From assembly GCF_024347515.1 (NCBI RefSeq), contig NZ_AP025492.1:3038001-3102000 (forward strand): a DNA stretch of 64,000 nucleotides, given 5' to 3'. Below, in pieces: positions 27,695-39,306 of this stretch. Source of the DNA: Vibrio gigantis (GTDB taxonomy: Bacteria > Pseudomonadota > Gammaproteobacteria > Enterobacterales > Vibrionaceae). Position 1 is the first letter of the stretch; each line of letters opens with the position of its first letter. Under the pieces are notes generated by a model. That model did not search any database, was not told the DNA's origin, and saw only the letters and a program-made list of their open reading frames with translations. A program made the translations under genes and the position numbers.

Positions 27695-30508
27695 ATGACC
27701 AGATATGGCTTAAGAGCCCGTGTAATTACCTTAACTCTAGCTCCAACCCTGATTATTGGGTTGCTATTGAGTGCATTTTTCTCATTTAACCGCTATCAAG
27801 ACCTTGAGGGGCAAGTGGTTAACACTGGTACTAGCATCATTGAACCACTTGCGATTGCGAGTGAATCAGGCATGAAGCTCGAAAGTCGAGAGTCTGTTCG
27901 TCAGCTTATTAGCTATGCACATAGGAAAAATTCTAAGCTAGTGCGCAGCATCGCGGTGTTTGATGAACGTCATGAGTTGTTTGTAACCTCAAACTTTCAT
28001 CCTGACTTTGAAAGCCTGACTTATCCGAAAGATAAACCGATCCCGCATTTGAGCTCATCGAACCTGCTCGATAACACGCTGATTCTGCGAACGCCGATCA
28101 TAGCCGAAGGCCAATACATCAATTCAGCCAACGGTCAGTCTCAAGCCAACCAAGCGATCGGTTATATTGCGATTGAATTAGACTTATCTTCTCTTCGATT
28201 GCAGCAATATCAAGAGGTATTCTCAGCCTTCTTGGTGTTGATTCTTGGGCTTGGTTTATCGGGCGTGTTTGCCTTCCGCTTGATGCACGATGTCACCCAA
28301 CCGATCACACACATGAAAAACATGGTTGACCGAATTCGTCGAGGTCATCTAGATGTGCGCATCGAAGGTAAAATGCACGGTGAGCTAGATTCGCTGAAAA
28401 ACGGTATCAACGCGATGGCGGTATCGCTGTCAGAATATCACGTTGAGATGCAGCACAGTATCGACCAAGCGACCTCCGATCTACGGGAAACCCTCGAGCA
28501 ATTAGAAATTCAAAACGTTGAGTTAGACATCGCGAAGAAGCGAGCTCAAGAAGCGGCTCGTGTTAAATCTGAATTCTTGGCTAATATGTCTCACGAGCTG
28601 AGAACCCCACTCAACGGTGTGATTGGTTTTACTCGTCAAATGCTCAAGACTCACCTATCGAACAGTCAAACCGATTATCTGCAAACTATTGAACGCTCGG
28701 CAAACAACCTACTTAGCATCATCAACGATATCTTGGACTTCTCGAAACTTGAAGCTGGTAAACTGGCCCTAGAAAATATCCCATTTGAGTTCCAAGCCAG
28801 CCTTGAAGAGGTAGTAAACCTTCAAGCAACCAACGCTCATGAGAAAGGTCTTGAGCTGACATTGAAGATCGATCCTAAAGTGCCGCCAGGCGTGGTGGGC
28901 GATCCGCTGCGTATTCAACAGATCCTGACTAACCTCGTTGGCAACTCAATCAAGTTTACGGAGCGCGGCAACATCGATATCAGTGTTGAGCTTCGCTCAC
29001 AAAGCGAAGACAGTATCGAGTTGCAGTTTATGGTTCGCGATACCGGCATTGGTATCTCAGAGCGTCAACAAGCTCAGTTGTTCCAAGCCTTTAGCCAAGC
29101 GGACGCAAGTATCTCTCGTCGTTATGGTGGTACAGGTTTAGGTCTGGTTATCACCCAAAAACTGGTCAGCCAAATGGGTGGTGAGATCAGCCTAACCAGT
29201 CGTCTTCACCAAGGTTCAACCTTCTGGTTCACCTTGAGACTATCAACAACTGATATGCCGATGACTGAGCTGATTGAGACTCAGTGCCTACAAGACAAAC
29301 AACTTCTGCTGATCGAGCCAAACATGCAAGCAGCATCGATTACTCAGCAAATCCTAACCCAAGAAGGCTTAGTGGTAACGTATCGTTCGGTTATGCCAGA
29401 CGAAACTACCTCGTATGACTACGTTCTGCTTAACCTAGCCGCGAACCAAGAGTATCAATTTGATACCGTGAGTGGTTGGGCGATTGGCGCGAAGAAAATT
29501 GCTCAAAACGTGATAATTGGTACACCAAGTACCGAACTAGCGCTGGGTGAGCAGCTAATGAAAGAAGTCGATGTTCAGTGCATCACTAAGCCTCTTTCTC
29601 GTAAGAAGTTGCTGCAAACTCTGGTATCGAATCAAGCACCCACCTTGATTGCGCCAGCCATTGAAACCCATTCAGAAGAGAAGCTGCCGCTTACTGTCAT
29701 GGCAGTAGACGATAACCCTGCTAACCTGAAACTTATCACCGCGTTACTTAAAGAGCGCGTAGAAACTGTCATCAGTTGCACCAGTGGTCAACAGGCTATC
29801 GACAAAGCCAAAGACACGCCATTTGATATCATCTTCATGGATATTCAAATGCCACAGATGGATGGTGTCACTGCTTGCCAGAACATCAAGAAGCTAGCGA
29901 ACAATGAGAATACGCCAGTGATTGCCGTTACTGCGCACGCAATGATTGGCGAACGTGATCGACTGCTTGAAGCTGGTATGGATGACTATCTAACCAAACC
30001 CATTGAAGAGCATGTTTTACAACAGGTGCTGATTCATTGGAGTCCAACCTCCGAAGTTGAGCACATCGAAAAGATAGATCCAGACCACCCAGCAGTCTCA
30101 GCTGAAGTCGACAGCGGCCCAATATCAGAAACTGAAGCCAGCGTGCACAAAAACATCATCATCGATTGGCAAGCTGCGATGAAACAAGCCGCCAATAAAG
30201 AAGACCTCGCTCGCGATATGCTGCAAATGCTCGTCGACTTTATTCCAGAGGTTTATGAAGCAGCAGACAAAGCGATAGAAGATAGTAGCTACCCAGTTGA
30301 AGAACTGATACACATCATCCATAAGATGCATGGCAGCAGCTCGTATAGCGGCGTACCAAGGCTGAAATCGGTATGTGCCACGATAGAAAAAGAGCTGCGT
30401 TCTGGCACTTCTGTTGAAGACATTGAGCCAGAACTCTTTGAACTTCAAGATGAGCTCGATAAGGTTCAAGCGACCGCGATTCACTACTTGAAACCGAGCA
30501 ATAATTAG
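27695..30508 (+). CDS. barA: Hybrid sensor histidine kinase BarA (VarS)
   Basis: A 937-residue tripartite kinase. Two membrane helices (about residues 11-30 and 160-185) flank a periplasmic sensor, and HAMP follows. HisKA has the phosphorylated histidine in NMSHELRTPLNG near 300, and the HATPase has FTERG, DTGIGI and GGTGLGL. A poorly conserved receiver-like stretch (530-640) precedes a receiver domain with D near 713 (FMDIQMPQMDG). A C-terminal Hpt domain has histidine near 876 (IHKMHGSSSYSG). In vibrios it phosphorylates VarA, which drives Csr small RNAs. It is divergent from rlmD, with a terminator after it. Confidence 0.95.
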   Translation: MTRYGLRARVITLTLAPTLIIGLLLSAFFSFNRYQDLEGQVVNTGTSIIEPLAIASESGMKLESRESVRQLISYAHRKNSKLVRSIAVFDERHELFVTSNFHPDFESLTYPKDKPIPHLSSSNLLDNTLILRTPIIAEGQYINSANGQSQANQAIGYIAIELDLSSLRLQQYQEVFSAFLVLILGLGLSGVFAFRLMHDVTQPITHMKNMVDRIRRGHLDVRIEGKMHGELDSLKNGINAMAVSLSEYHVEMQHSIDQATSDLRETLEQLEIQNVELDIAKKRAQEAARVKSEFLANMSHELRTPLNGVIGFTRQMLKTHLSNSQTDYLQTIERSANNLLSIINDILDFSKLEAGKLALENIPFEFQASLEEVVNLQATNAHEKGLELTLKIDPKVPPGVVGDPLRIQQILTNLVGNSIKFTERGNIDISVELRSQSEDSIELQFMVRDTGIGISERQQAQLFQAFSQADASISRRYGGTGLGLVITQKLVSQMGGEISLTSRLHQGSTFWFTLRLSTTDMPMTELIETQCLQDKQLLLIEPNMQAASITQQILTQEGLVVTYRSVMPDETTSYDYVLLNLAANQEYQFDTVSGWAIGAKKIAQNVIIGTPSTELALGEQLMKEVDVQCITKPLSRKKLLQTLVSNQAPTLIAPAIETHSEEKLPLTVMAVDDNPANLKLITALLKERVETVISCTSGQQAIDKAKDTPFDIIFMDIQMPQMDGVTACQNIKKLANNENTPVIAVTAHAMIGERDRLLEAGMDDYLTKPIEEHVLQQVLIHWSPTSEVEHIEKIDPDHPAVSAEVDSGPISETEASVHKNIIIDWQAAMKQAANKEDLARDMLQMLVDFIPEVYEAADKAIEDSSYPVEELIHIIHKMHGSSSYSGVPRLKSVCATIEKELRSGTSVEDIEPELFELQDELDKVQATAIHYLKPSNN

Positions 30509-30536
30509 ATTGGCTTAGCCTCAAACTCAAGGCAAT

Positions 30537-30568
30537 AAAAAAGCAGAGCGTATAAGCTCTGCTTTTTT
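30537..30568. terminator. Bidirectional terminator between barA and acpS
   Basis: AAAAAAGCAGAGC / GCTCTGCTTTTTT is a 13-bp stem with loop GTATAA. It has A/T tracts on both sides, serving convergent barA and acpS. Confidence 0.95.
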
Positions 30569-30614
30569 GTTTGTTCTGTTGAAGCAGTGAACGAGTATCA
30601 GGTTTAGCTAGCGT

Positions 30615-30995
30615 TTACGACTCAAATAGTACTGTCGCCACAGCATAGTGACGCTCATCCGAGATAGTCAGATGAATCGATGTTGTACCGTTCGCCTCTG
30701 CGATTTCACGCGCTTTTTTATGCAAGCTCAGAACGGGCTTGCCATGCTCATCGTTTGAAATCTCGAAGTCATGGAAGGTCACACCCAGTGCGATCCCCGT
30801 GCCTAACGCCTTAGATGCCGCTTCTTTTGCAGCAAAACGCTTTGCAAGGTAACGCCCTTTTTGCTTCAGTTGCTGGAATACTTCAAATTCAGCATCGGTC
30901 AAAATACGCTGAGCAAAAGCGTCACCACTTCGAGACAATGCCTTTTCAACACGTTCAATTTCTGCGATATCTGTACCTAATCCAACAACTGCCAT
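30615..30995 (-). CDS. acpS: Holo-[acyl-carrier-protein] synthase
   Basis: A 126-residue phosphopantetheinyl transferase that activates acyl carrier protein. The magnesium site [12 protein letters not shown] and the second motif [12 protein letters not shown] are intact, as is the C-terminal [15 protein letters not shown]. It is last in the lepA-to-acpS run, 77 bp after pdxJ, the usual neighbour. Confidence 0.97.
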   Translation of the reverse strand: MAVVGLGTDIAEIERVEKALSRSGDAFAQRILTDAEFEVFQQLKQKGRYLAKRFAAKEAASKALGTGIALGVTFHDFEISNDEHGKPVLSLHKKAREIAEANGTTSIHLTISDERHYAVATVLFES

Positions 30996-31072
30996 GTTTC
31001 CTCTACCACTTAGCTTCTATCTAATGACTCACTGATTAACTGCGCATCGCTTAGGGCTTATTACTTACAAAG

Positions 31073-31810
31073 CTAAGCGTTGTTACGTGCTGTTTCCATC
31101 ACGGCTTTCATGTCTGCAACAGCTTTGTTCAAGCCATCAAACACCGCACGTCCCATAATTGAGTGACCAATGTTCAGCTCGTAAATCTCTGGAAGTGCCG
31201 CAATCGGAGCTACGTTGTGGTAAGTCAGACCATGACCCGCATTGACCGTAATACCAAGATCGTCTGCGTAGCTTGCACCAGCAGCAATCTTTTTCAGCTC
31301 GTCTTGTTGGTCTTCTTCTGTCTTAGCATCAGCATAGTGACCCGTGTGCAGTTCAATGAACGGTGCGCCACACGCTTTTGCTGCGTCGATTTGCTCACGG
31401 TCAGCATCGATAAACAGAGACACCTTGATACCTGCTGCAGACAGTTTTTGTGTCGCTGCTTTGATCTTCTCAAGCTGACCAACAACGTCCAAGCCACCTT
31501 CAGTGGTTAGTTCTTCACGTTTTTCAGGAACCAGACAAACAAACTCAGGCTTAGTATCGAGTGCAATTTGAACCATCTCGTCCGTTACGGCCATCTCCAA
31601 GTTCATGCGAGTTTGAAGTGTTTCAGCCAGAATACGCACATCGCGATCAACGATATGACGACGGTCTTCACGCAGGTGAATAGTAATGCCATCTGCACCA
31701 GCACGTTCAGCGATTTCAGCTGCGTGTACTGGATCTGGGTATTTAGTACCACGTGCATTACGTAGTGTTGCAATATGGTCGATATTAACGCCTAAAAGGA
31801 TTGAGCTCAT
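31073..31810 (-). CDS. pdxJ: Pyridoxine 5'-phosphate synthase
   Basis: A 245-residue TIM-barrel enzyme of pyridoxal phosphate synthesis. It begins [18 protein letters not shown], with HLREDRRHI and the C-terminal [13 protein letters not shown]. Its ATG overlaps the recO stop by four bases, so the pair is probably translationally coupled. Confidence 0.98.
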   Translation of the reverse strand: MSSILLGVNIDHIATLRNARGTKYPDPVHAAEIAERAGADGITIHLREDRRHIVDRDVRILAETLQTRMNLEMAVTDEMVQIALDTKPEFVCLVPEKREELTTEGGLDVVGQLEKIKAATQKLSAAGIKVSLFIDADREQIDAAKACGAPFIELHTGHYADAKTEEDQQDELKKIAAGASYADDLGITVNAGHGLTYHNVAPIAALPEIYELNIGHSIMGRAVFDGLNKAVADMKAVMETARNNA

Positions 31811-32535
31811 TTTCCAATACTCCGTGCTCTAGAGAGGGCTATTGTTGGCATAAATAGCTCTCTACTTTTTAATGGTTTGCCGCCAAGATACGGCTTTAAG
31901 GCTATGCGTGTAAAGCGTTTTGCCGCTTTTAACTGCTCTTTAGTGATAAACCTACGTTCACTAATTGCAATAAGTTCATCGCCCATAAAAGTCAGGTTGT
32001 CTCGACGCACCGATGCGATGAAACCTTTCTGCTCGCGATAGCGATAAGTCATGCTCGGATCAATCGCTTCACCAGTGCCCGCGCAGTGTAAAAAGTCGAC
32101 GCCATAACCCATAGCAGACAATAGAGCCAACTCAAAGCGACGCAGGGCTGGCTCAGGATTTTCATTATGCGCCAGCTCTGTTAAAGCATGAAGATAGTCG
32201 TGAAAAAGTGCAGGCATAGGCACTTCCGCCATCAATACGCGACCAATTAATTCATTCACATACATAGCTGAATACAGGTTGATACCGGCGAGAGGAAGCC
32301 CCAAGCTAATCGGCTCAGCTTGGCGTAAGGTTTTCATCGAACCATTACCAGACCACTTAAGCAGTAGCGGCGTAAAAGGTTGCAATGCGCCTTTCAAATT
32401 GGAACGCTTGCTGCGAGCACCTTTAGACATCAACGTCACCCGACCGAATTCTTCACTGAAGACGTCCAAGATCAGGCTCGACTCACTGTATGGTCGACGG
32501 TGCAACACAAAGCATCGCTGTAACCCTTCGCTCAA
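31807..32535 (-). CDS. recO: DNA repair protein RecO
   Basis: A 242-residue RecF-pathway mediator that helps load RecA on SSB-coated DNA. The N-terminal OB fold ([24 protein letters not shown]...KGARSKRSN) is followed by a helical domain with [10 protein letters not shown] and [14 protein letters not shown]. The zinc-type cysteines of some homologues are mostly lost, as is usual in gammaproteobacteria. It lies between era and pdxJ. Confidence 0.95.
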   Translation of the reverse strand: MSEGLQRCFVLHRRPYSESSLILDVFSEEFGRVTLMSKGARSKRSNLKGALQPFTPLLLKWSGNGSMKTLRQAEPISLGLPLAGINLYSAMYVNELIGRVLMAEVPMPALFHDYLHALTELAHNENPEPALRRFELALLSAMGYGVDFLHCAGTGEAIDPSMTYRYREQKGFIASVRRDNLTFMGDELIAISERRFITKEQLKAAKRFTRIALKPYLGGKPLKSRELFMPTIALSRARSIGK

Positions 32536-32637
32536 TCACTTACCCTTATTACAGATACAAAAAGAGAGAGTTCGCACTCTCTCTTGGATTTATCTTCAGT
32601 TCAACTTTCTTAATCTCAGAAAGTGACGTTCAATATA

Positions 32638-33609
32638 TTATAGATCGTCGATGTAGCCTAATGAGCGAAGTGCACGCTCATCATCAGCCCAGCCAGATTT
32701 AACCTTGACCCAAGTCTCTAGGTAAACCTTACGACCGAATAGCTCTTCCATATCGATACGCGCTTCACGACCAATCGTTTTGATCTTCTCACCCGCTTTA
32801 CCAATCACCATTTTCTTCTGACCTGTACGTTCAACAAGAATCAGAGCATTGATGTGGAAGCCATCGTTATCAGGATTGTAATCGAAGCGTTCGATCTCAA
32901 CCGTAACCGAGTAAGGTAGCTCGTCACCCGTAAAGCGCATTAGCTTTTCACGGATAATTTCAGATGCCATAAATCGTTGCGAGCGATCCGTCACGTACTC
33001 TTCTGGAAAGTGGTGCGTCGCTTTTGGTAAATGTTCACGTACGTGCTTACGCAGTACATCAATGTTTTTACCTTGCTTCGCTGAGATTGGCACAACATCA
33101 ATGAAGTCCATCTTCTTTGAAACTTCCATCATGTGCTGCATGACGTTAGTACGGTCTTGAACGTTATCTACTTTGTTGATGCAAAGTACAACTGGGAAGT
33201 CGGTCTTCTTCAGCTTGTTCAGAACCATCTCATCGTCGTCAGTCCAGTGAGTACCATCGACCAAGAAGAATACTAGGTTTACATCACTCAATGAGCTGTT
33301 CGCCGCACGGTTCATCAAACGGTTGATTGCGCGCTTTTCTTCAATATGAAGTCCAGGAGTATCAACAAAGATCGCTTGGTAATCACCCTCAGTTTCAACG
33401 CCCATAATACGGTGACGTGTCGTCTGTGGTTTACGTGATGTAATAGAGATCTTCTGCCCCAGAATATGGTTCAGAAGCGTCGACTTACCTACATTTGGGC
33501 GACCGACAATAGCGATGAAGCCACAGTGTTGGTTTTCCGGTAGGCCTGTTTGTTTGCTATCAGATGAAAAGAATGCATCGATATCGAAATCTTGGTTGTT
33601 ATCAGACAT
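32638..33609 (-). CDS. era: GTPase Era
   Basis: A 323-residue GTPase that binds 16S rRNA and helps assemble the 30S subunit. G1 is GRPNVGKST at about residues 36-44, G3 DTPGLH, G4 NKVD. The C-terminal KH domain includes the [15 protein letters not shown] loop. An extra acidic N-terminus of about 25 residues ([16 protein letters not shown]) precedes the G domain. Its start overlaps the rnc stop by eight bases, as in the conserved rnc-era operon. Confidence 0.98.
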   Translation of the reverse strand: MSDNNQDFDIDAFFSSDSKQTGLPENQHCGFIAIVGRPNVGKSTLLNHILGQKISITSRKPQTTRHRIMGVETEGDYQAIFVDTPGLHIEEKRAINRLMNRAANSSLSDVNLVFFLVDGTHWTDDDEMVLNKLKKTDFPVVLCINKVDNVQDRTNVMQHMMEVSKKMDFIDVVPISAKQGKNIDVLRKHVREHLPKATHHFPEEYVTDRSQRFMASEIIREKLMRFTGDELPYSVTVEIERFDYNPDNDGFHINALILVERTGQKKMVIGKAGEKIKTIGREARIDMEELFGRKVYLETWVKVKSGWADDERALRSLGYIDDL

Positions 33610-34279
33610 TGCTTAGTTGCTCTAATGCTGTTTCAGCAGCCGCTTGTTCTGCCTTGCGGCGGCTAGTGCCTTTACCGATAACAGGTTTATCCACACCTGC
33701 CACTTCACACTCAACCGTAAACTCTTGGTTGTGTGCTTCACCTTTAATATTAGTCACTGTGTAGACAGGTAGAGGATTTCTTCGACCTTGTAAAAACTCT
33801 TGAAGGCGAGTTTTCGGATCTTTTTGAGATACTCCAGGCTGAATAGCATCTAGGCGAGATTGGTACCAGCTTAAAATAATGCCGCGAACCGTCTCGGTAT
33901 CACTATCTAAATAGACAGCGCCAATGATCGCTTCAACAGCATCCGCTAGAATAGAATCACGACGGAAACCGCCACTCTTCAACTCACCTGGACCTAATTT
34001 TAAGTAATCTCCTAGTTCGAATTCACGACCTAGTTCTGCCAATGTATGACCACGTACTAATGTTGCGCGCATGCGGCTCATATCACCTTCGTTTACCTTA
34101 GGGAAACGGTGGTATAGATCATCAGCGATAACAAAACTTAAAATTGAATCGCCCAGAAACTCAAGACGTTCGTTATGTTTACCTGCGGCGCTACGGTGAG
34201 TTAGCGCCAAGTGGATAAGATCGGCATCATTAAACTGATAGCCAATCTTTCTCTCTAGTTTATCAATTGGAGAATTCAT
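33602..34279 (-). CDS. rnc: Ribonuclease III
   Basis: A 225-residue double-strand RNA endonuclease that processes rRNA and regulates mRNAs. The catalytic signature is [17 protein letters not shown], with the second acidic site near [15 protein letters not shown]-terminal dsRNA-binding domain ([14 protein letters not shown]... through [19 protein letters not shown]) completes it. It lies between lepB and era. Confidence 0.98.
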   Translation of the reverse strand: MNSPIDKLERKIGYQFNDADLIHLALTHRSAAGKHNERLEFLGDSILSFVIADDLYHRFPKVNEGDMSRMRATLVRGHTLAELGREFELGDYLKLGPGELKSGGFRRDSILADAVEAIIGAVYLDSDTETVRGIILSWYQSRLDAIQPGVSQKDPKTRLQEFLQGRRNPLPVYTVTNIKGEAHNQEFTVECEVAGVDKPVIGKGTSRRKAEQAAAETALEQLSNV

Positions 34280-34305
34280 GCTCTCTCGATGTGTTAATTG
34301 ATCGA

Positions 34306-35202
34306 TTAATGAATCCCACCGATGCGATTAAAACGCACACCAGTAGGAATCCATGTTGGAAGTACACTGTCTGAACCGCGTTCGAACTCGAAGCTGATCC
34401 AAATAGCAACAGCCTTACCAACAAGGTTTGCTTCAGGGACAAAGCCCCAGTAACGGCTATCGGCACTGTTGTCACGGTTATCACCCATCACAAAGTACTG
34501 GCCTTCTGGAACGACCCATTCGTTAACACCATTGCGAGGCTGATATGCTTGTACACGATCACGGCGTAATGGGTTAACTAATATCTGGTGCTCTACGTCT
34601 CCAAGCTGTTCGTTCAGCTGAATCAGAGGCACACCATCTTGAACAAATTGGCTTTCTTCAACGTTACTTAGTTTCACTGGTTCACAGCTACTTGTGCCCT
34701 TCGCTTGAATGCAGATCTCTTTACGACTGCTGTAGCGAATTGTATCACCTGGCATACCAACAACACGTTTGATGTAATCGATATTAGGTTGAGGTGGGTA
34801 CTTAAATACGATTGAATCACCACGCTCTGGCTTGCCCGTTTCTACCAGTTGAGTACGCCACACAGGGTCTTTTAGACCGTACGCGTATTTCTCTACCAAG
34901 ATGAAATCACCAACCAAAAGGGTTGGCATCATCGAGCCAGAAGGGATTTGAAACGGTTCATAAATAAATGAACGCAGAACCAAAACAAATGCAATTACTG
35001 GGAAAATGGAAACACTGTTCTCAACCCACCAAGGCTGAGCCGTAACTTTTGCGCTGGTTTCAGCGTCTAGGCCATTCGATTGCGCTTCAACGTCAGCCAG
35101 TTTTTGTTGGCGCTTCTTCGCCCACACAAACTTTTCCAACGCCCATACAATGCCAGTCACTAGAGTTACGATCACTAAGATAAGCGAAAATGTATTAGCC
35201 AT
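34306..35202 (-). CDS. lepB: Signal peptidase I
   Basis: A 298-residue inner-membrane peptidase that removes Sec signal peptides. Two membrane helices are at about residues 4-22 and 62-80. The catalytic serine is S90 in [10 protein letters not shown]; the lysine base is in [12 protein letters not shown]; the family box [14 protein letters not shown] is intact. It is followed by rnc after 26 bp. Confidence 0.98.
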   Translation of the reverse strand: MANTFSLILVIVTLVTGIVWALEKFVWAKKRQQKLADVEAQSNGLDAETSAKVTAQPWWVENSVSIFPVIAFVLVLRSFIYEPFQIPSGSMMPTLLVGDFILVEKYAYGLKDPVWRTQLVETGKPERGDSIVFKYPPQPNIDYIKRVVGMPGDTIRYSSRKEICIQAKGTSSCEPVKLSNVEESQFVQDGVPLIQLNEQLGDVEHQILVNPLRRDRVQAYQPRNGVNEWVVPEGQYFVMGDNRDNSADSRYWGFVPEANLVGKAVAIWISFEFERGSDSVLPTWIPTGVRFNRIGGIH

Positions 35203-35237
35203 TGATATCCCTTAAATTTCATTTCTTTAAAAATAAC

Positions 35238-35273
35238 GAAAGTGAAAGAATAGCGAGCTACTCTTCCACTTTC
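35238..35273 (-). other. Hairpin in the lepA-lepB spacer
   Basis: GAAAGTG-A-AAGA-A-TAGC pairs with GCTA-C-TCTT-C-CACTTTC across a GA loop, a long stem with two mismatches. On the minus strand it is followed by GTTATTTTT, so it may be a partial terminator reducing lepB expression relative to lepA. Confidence 0.5.
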
Positions 35274-35299
35274 AATTATTCGTTTACTGCTGGATAAAG

Positions 35300-37093
35300 T
35301 TAATCTTTTCCAACATGAAGGATTGCAAGGAAAGCTTCTTGAGGCAGTTCAACGTTACCGATCTGCTTCATACGCTTCTTACCTTCTTTTTGTTTCTTAA
35401 GAAGTTTCTTCTTACGACTGATATCACCACCGTAACATTTTGCGATTACGTTCTTACGCAGCTGTTTCACTGTAGAACGAGCAATGATGTGGTTACCAAT
35501 CGCTGCTTGAATCGCGATATCGAACATCTGACGAGGGATGAATTCTTTCATCTTCTCAACCAGTAGACGACCACGAGACTGAGCAATGTCTTTGTGCGTG
35601 ATGATAGCCAGTGCATCAACCGTTTCGCCATTCAGCAATACGTCTACACGTACCATGTTTGATGGCTCGTAACGTTGGAAGTTGTAATCCAATGATGCGT
35701 AACCACGAGACGTTGATTTCAGGCGGTCGAAGAAGTCTAGAACTACTTCTGCCATAGGAAGATCGTATGTCACAGCAACTTGATTACCGTGGTAAACCAT
35801 GTCTACTTGTACGCCACGCTTCTCAACACACAGTGTAATTACGTTACCTAGGTAGTCTGAAGGTACCAAAATATTACAGCGTGCAATTGGCTCACGAATT
35901 TCTTCAAGGTCATTAACCGCTGGCAGTTTAGCCGGGCTATCAACGTAAAGAACCGTTTTATCTGTTTTTACAACTTCATACACTACTGTTGGAGCAGTTG
36001 TGATTAGGTCTAGGTCGTATTCACGCTCTAGACGCTCTTGGATGATCTCCATGTGAAGCATTCCTAAGAAGCCACAACGGAAACCAAAACCAAGTGCTGC
36101 CGAACTTTCTGGTTCGAAGAACAGTGATGCATCGTTTAGGCTTAGTTTGCCTAGTGCATCACGGAAGTTTTCGTAGTCATCAGATGAAACAGGGAACAGA
36201 CCTGCGTATACCTGAGGCTTCACTTTTTGGAAACCAGGTAGACGTTCAGTGCTGCCGCCTTTAGCAAGCGTCAACGTATCACCAACCGGTGCACCTAGGA
36301 TGTCTTTAATACCACAAACAACCCAACCTACTTCGCCAGTATTTAGCTCAGTGGTGTCGATTTGCTTAGGTGTGAAGATACCTAGACGGTCAACACCCCA
36401 AACTTGGTCTGTCGACATTACGCGAATCTTGTCGTTCTTCTTCAGTGTACCGTTCTTGATACGAACCAAAGAAACAACGCCAAGGTAGTTATCGAACCAA
36501 GAGTCAATGATCAACGCTTGTAGAGGCGCTTCAGGATCACCTTCCGGTGGTGGGATTGCCGTTACGATGTTTTCTAGAACATCATCAACACCCAAGCCTG
36601 TTTTCGCAGAACAGCGAGTCGCTTCCATCGCGTCGATACCAACGATCTCTTCGATCTCTTCAGCAACACGCTCTGGTTCAGCTGCAGGTAAGTCAATCTT
36701 GTTCAAGATTGGCACTACTTCCAGTTCCATTTCGATTGCTGTGTAACAGTTTGCTAGAGTTTGTGCTTCAACACCTTGGCCAGCATCCACTACAAGTAGT
36801 GCACCTTCACAAGCCGCTAGAGAACGAGATACTTCGTAAGAGAAGTCTACGTGTCCAGGAGTGTCGATAAAGTTAAGTTGGTAAGTTTCACCATCTTTAG
36901 CTTTGTAATCTAAAGTCACACTCTGCGCTTTAATTGTAATACCACGCTCGCGTTCTATATCCATAGAATCGAGGACTTGAGCTGCCATCTCACGTTCACT
37001 TAATCCTCCACAAACTTGGATTAAGCGGTCAGAAAGGGTCGACTTACCGTGGTCGATGTGGGCGATAATCGAAAAATTACGAATGTGCTTCAT
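35300..37093 (-). CDS. lepA: Translation elongation factor 4 (LepA)
   Basis: A 597-residue ribosomal GTPase. G1 is AHIDHGKST at residues 11-19, followed by [16 protein letters not shown] and NKIDLP. EF-G-like domains II, III and V follow, and the LepA-specific C-terminal domain ends [19 protein letters not shown] and [11 protein letters not shown]. Full length. It heads the lepA-lepB-rnc-era run. Confidence 0.98.
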   Translation of the reverse strand: MKHIRNFSIIAHIDHGKSTLSDRLIQVCGGLSEREMAAQVLDSMDIERERGITIKAQSVTLDYKAKDGETYQLNFIDTPGHVDFSYEVSRSLAACEGALLVVDAGQGVEAQTLANCYTAIEMELEVVPILNKIDLPAAEPERVAEEIEEIVGIDAMEATRCSAKTGLGVDDVLENIVTAIPPPEGDPEAPLQALIIDSWFDNYLGVVSLVRIKNGTLKKNDKIRVMSTDQVWGVDRLGIFTPKQIDTTELNTGEVGWVVCGIKDILGAPVGDTLTLAKGGSTERLPGFQKVKPQVYAGLFPVSSDDYENFRDALGKLSLNDASLFFEPESSAALGFGFRCGFLGMLHMEIIQERLEREYDLDLITTAPTVVYEVVKTDKTVLYVDSPAKLPAVNDLEEIREPIARCNILVPSDYLGNVITLCVEKRGVQVDMVYHGNQVAVTYDLPMAEVVLDFFDRLKSTSRGYASLDYNFQRYEPSNMVRVDVLLNGETVDALAIITHKDIAQSRGRLLVEKMKEFIPRQMFDIAIQAAIGNHIIARSTVKQLRKNVIAKCYGGDISRKKKLLKKQKEGKKRMKQIGNVELPQEAFLAILHVGKD

Positions 37094-37230
37094 AGGCTTG
37101 GTGTGACTAAACTCTTTGAATAGGGATAATAAGAAAGCCGCGACGCGTCCAATCTACACTCAGCATTGGTGGCGGCATTTCAATCAAGTTGGCAGATTCT
37201 ACCCAATTTAAGGGCAATAAGCATCATAAA

Positions 37231-37701
37231 TTAGACGAGAGACTCACCTAGGATTCGAATCAAGACGACTTCTTGCTTGGATTTGTCTTCCATTGGTTTG
37301 GCTAACCGCCTCGCTAAGGCAATCCCACCAGCAGTAAACAGCGCAGCACTTAAGATAACAATGCCCTCCCCCCCTAGGAGTAAGGGTTGTAACAAGAGTT
37401 GTCCAAAACCAGCCCCAATCATCAGCATGAAAAGTGGAATTAGATAAACGATGGCTGCCGACTGAAGTAGGCTTTTTTCAGGAAAGCCAATTTCTACGAT
37501 TTGCCCAGCTTTGACTAAGCTTTTAGTTTTAAGCTGCCAAAACAAAGATTTATTGCCAACTGCTTTGGTGACAATACCCGTGCCGCAACTTTTTTGAGAA
37601 GAGCAACTGCTGCAACTGGTTTGCTGTTCGCAGCTCAGTTGAACAAAGTATTGCTTACCTTTTTGTTCAACTGAGCTAACGGTTGCCAGAGCGGTCATCA
37701 T
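37231..37701 (-). CDS. rseC: SoxR-reducing system / sigma-E regulatory protein RseC
   Basis: A 156-residue inner-membrane protein with a cysteine cluster (CSSCSSQKSCGTG, residues about 31-43) that may hold an iron-sulphur centre, then two membrane helices (about 83-105 and 110-128). In E. coli RseC modestly affects sigma-E activity and SoxR reduction. It is last in the rpoE-rseA-rseB-rseC operon, overlapping the rseB stop. Confidence 0.93.
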   Translation of the reverse strand: MMTALATVSSVEQKGKQYFVQLSCEQQTSCSSCSSQKSCGTGIVTKAVGNKSLFWQLKTKSLVKAGQIVEIGFPEKSLLQSAAIVYLIPLFMLMIGAGFGQLLLQPLLLGGEGIVILSAALFTAGGIALARRLAKPMEDKSKQEVVLIRILGESLV

Positions 37702-38660
37702 TGCGCTGGTACCGGTTTATTAAACGTAACAGATTGAGCGATACGCTTAGCGGTCGCGGGCGGAATATCACCAACCACAGATATTTCTTTGTCGCCAATC
37801 ACTAAGCTATGCAAAGTTCTTCGTCCTTGGCGCACCAATTGTCCTTTCAATGAATGCTCGTCTTTATCGGCGATATAAACCGAAAAGCTAAACAACCCAT
37901 CACTGAAAAGTTGGCTTTCAACCATTTTATCGGTCGCTGCCATTTGATAGCGGCTAAGCTCTTTTGACTTAAACCCTTCAGGAATCCAAGAGGCCTGCCA
38001 GTTAGTTTCACTCACTAAGCCTTCCGGCAATGATAAGACTTTCGGCAATTGAGCTTGGTTCAATCCACCCATTGCCTCAGCGATTTTATCATTCACCACG
38101 TAAGATATCGTGCGGTACTGTTCAAGCACTTCACCATCACGGTCCAAAAGGTCGGCACGTAACGGAAGACTCGTTTTTTCGTCTACCCAAACTACGTAAG
38201 AGTAACGAAGGCCATCTTTCGGCACGACGCGTAATACTTGAGTGGTGCTTCCCGCTTCACGAGAACGTCCAACTTTTACGAAGTCGTAGTACTGGTTGAG
38301 AGAGTCAATATCTCGGTTAATCATCGGAATAACAGGCGCAACCATACTGCCAGATTGGATAGTAAATGGCTCTGTACCCGGTTCGATATAGCTAACTTCA
38401 TTGCCGCGTCGAATAACTTCACGAACAGGACCACTTAGGTAAACAAGGTGTGCAAGTTGTTGATCGTCGTTAACGGCATGACGATAAAGTAGAGGTTCAA
38501 TACTGCTCTTCTTTATCAATATGTAAGAGAGTTCGTAATTTAGATGCTGACTGGCCTCGTTCATTTGATGCAACAAGGCCTTTGCAGTAGGTTCCTCTGC
38601 AAAGGCTGTTGGAGACATCAAGCTGAACAGTGTCAGTGCACTGACCAGGATTTTCTTCAT
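37698..38660 (-). CDS. rseB: Periplasmic sigma-E regulator RseB (MucB)
   Basis: A 320-residue periplasmic protein with a signal peptide ending S-P-T-A-F-A. Its two-domain fold (a lipoprotein-localisation-like domain, then the RseA-binding C-terminal domain from about residue 210) is recognisable from LPEGLVSETNWQASWIPEGF. It protects RseA from DegS until lipopolysaccharide or outer-membrane signals release it. Overlaps both neighbours by four bases. Confidence 0.94.
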   Translation of the reverse strand: MKKILVSALTLFSLMSPTAFAEEPTAKALLHQMNEASQHLNYELSYILIKKSSIEPLLYRHAVNDDQQLAHLVYLSGPVREVIRRGNEVSYIEPGTEPFTIQSGSMVAPVIPMINRDIDSLNQYYDFVKVGRSREAGSTTQVLRVVPKDGLRYSYVVWVDEKTSLPLRADLLDRDGEVLEQYRTISYVVNDKIAEAMGGLNQAQLPKVLSLPEGLVSETNWQASWIPEGFKSKELSRYQMAATDKMVESQLFSDGLFSFSVYIADKDEHSLKGQLVRQGRRTLHSLVIGDKEISVVGDIPPATAKRIAQSVTFNKPVPAQ

Positions 38661-39280
38661 TCAATGTCCGATTCTAGATGTGCATCTTGCATTGGCGATG
38701 CATCACTGTTTAATCTTAGCTGTAGTTCATAGTCTTCTAACAATGCATGAACGCGTTTACGCTGCTCTTGCAAGTTAGCTTCAGATGCTGGCTTCTCAAC
38801 AGAGTCACGCGTTAAGCTTACTGGCTCTGCAGAACCCGCAAATGGAATTGTCTGGAGTACAGGCAACTGCTCTGGTGCAGCAGGATCACTACCACCATAC
38901 TGTTGAACACCTAATACAACCGCTAATGAAACACACGCTGCCACGGCAACCTGTCCAAATTGTTGTAACCATGCCGGAAGCTGACGCTTCGCTTGCTGAG
39001 GTTTAGGCTGCTCTTCAATTGGAGCAACAGTAGGTTCAACATTCACTTGGTGCTGGTTCGACATTGAACCATGCGCAGGCTCGTTATCAAGCGCTGCCGC
39101 TACACTGTTAGCAATGTTCCACTCTGGAGTTTCTGGCGCATCCCCACGCATAACATCACCAATCAAATGGTAACTCTGCCAGGTATCCATGCTTTCTTGA
39201 TCAGATTCAAGGTCTACTATGAGAGCTTTATCGATCGTTTCACCATCCATGAGTGCCGAAAGCTTTTCTTTATCAGCCAT
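38657..39280 (-). CDS. rseA: Anti-sigma-E factor RseA
   Basis: About 207 residues from the ATG of MADKEKLSALMDGE, the usual start; an ATG four codons earlier has no ribosome site. The N-terminal cytoplasmic domain binds sigma-E (LSALMDGETIDK, SYHLIGDVMRGD). A membrane helix lies near residues 100-118 (FGQVAVAACVSLAVVLGVQQY), and the rest is periplasmic, the target of DegS and RseB. It sits 26 bp after rpoE. Confidence 0.95.
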   Translation of the reverse strand: MADKEKLSALMDGETIDKALIVDLESDQESMDTWQSYHLIGDVMRGDAPETPEWNIANSVAAALDNEPAHGSMSNQHQVNVEPTVAPIEEQPKPQQAKRQLPAWLQQFGQVAVAACVSLAVVLGVQQYGGSDPAAPEQLPVLQTIPFAGSAEPVSLTRDSVEKPASEANLQEQRKRVHALLEDYELQLRLNSDASPMQDAHLESDIE

Positions 39281-39306
39281 TATTTTCACCATAATTATTA
39301 CAAGTT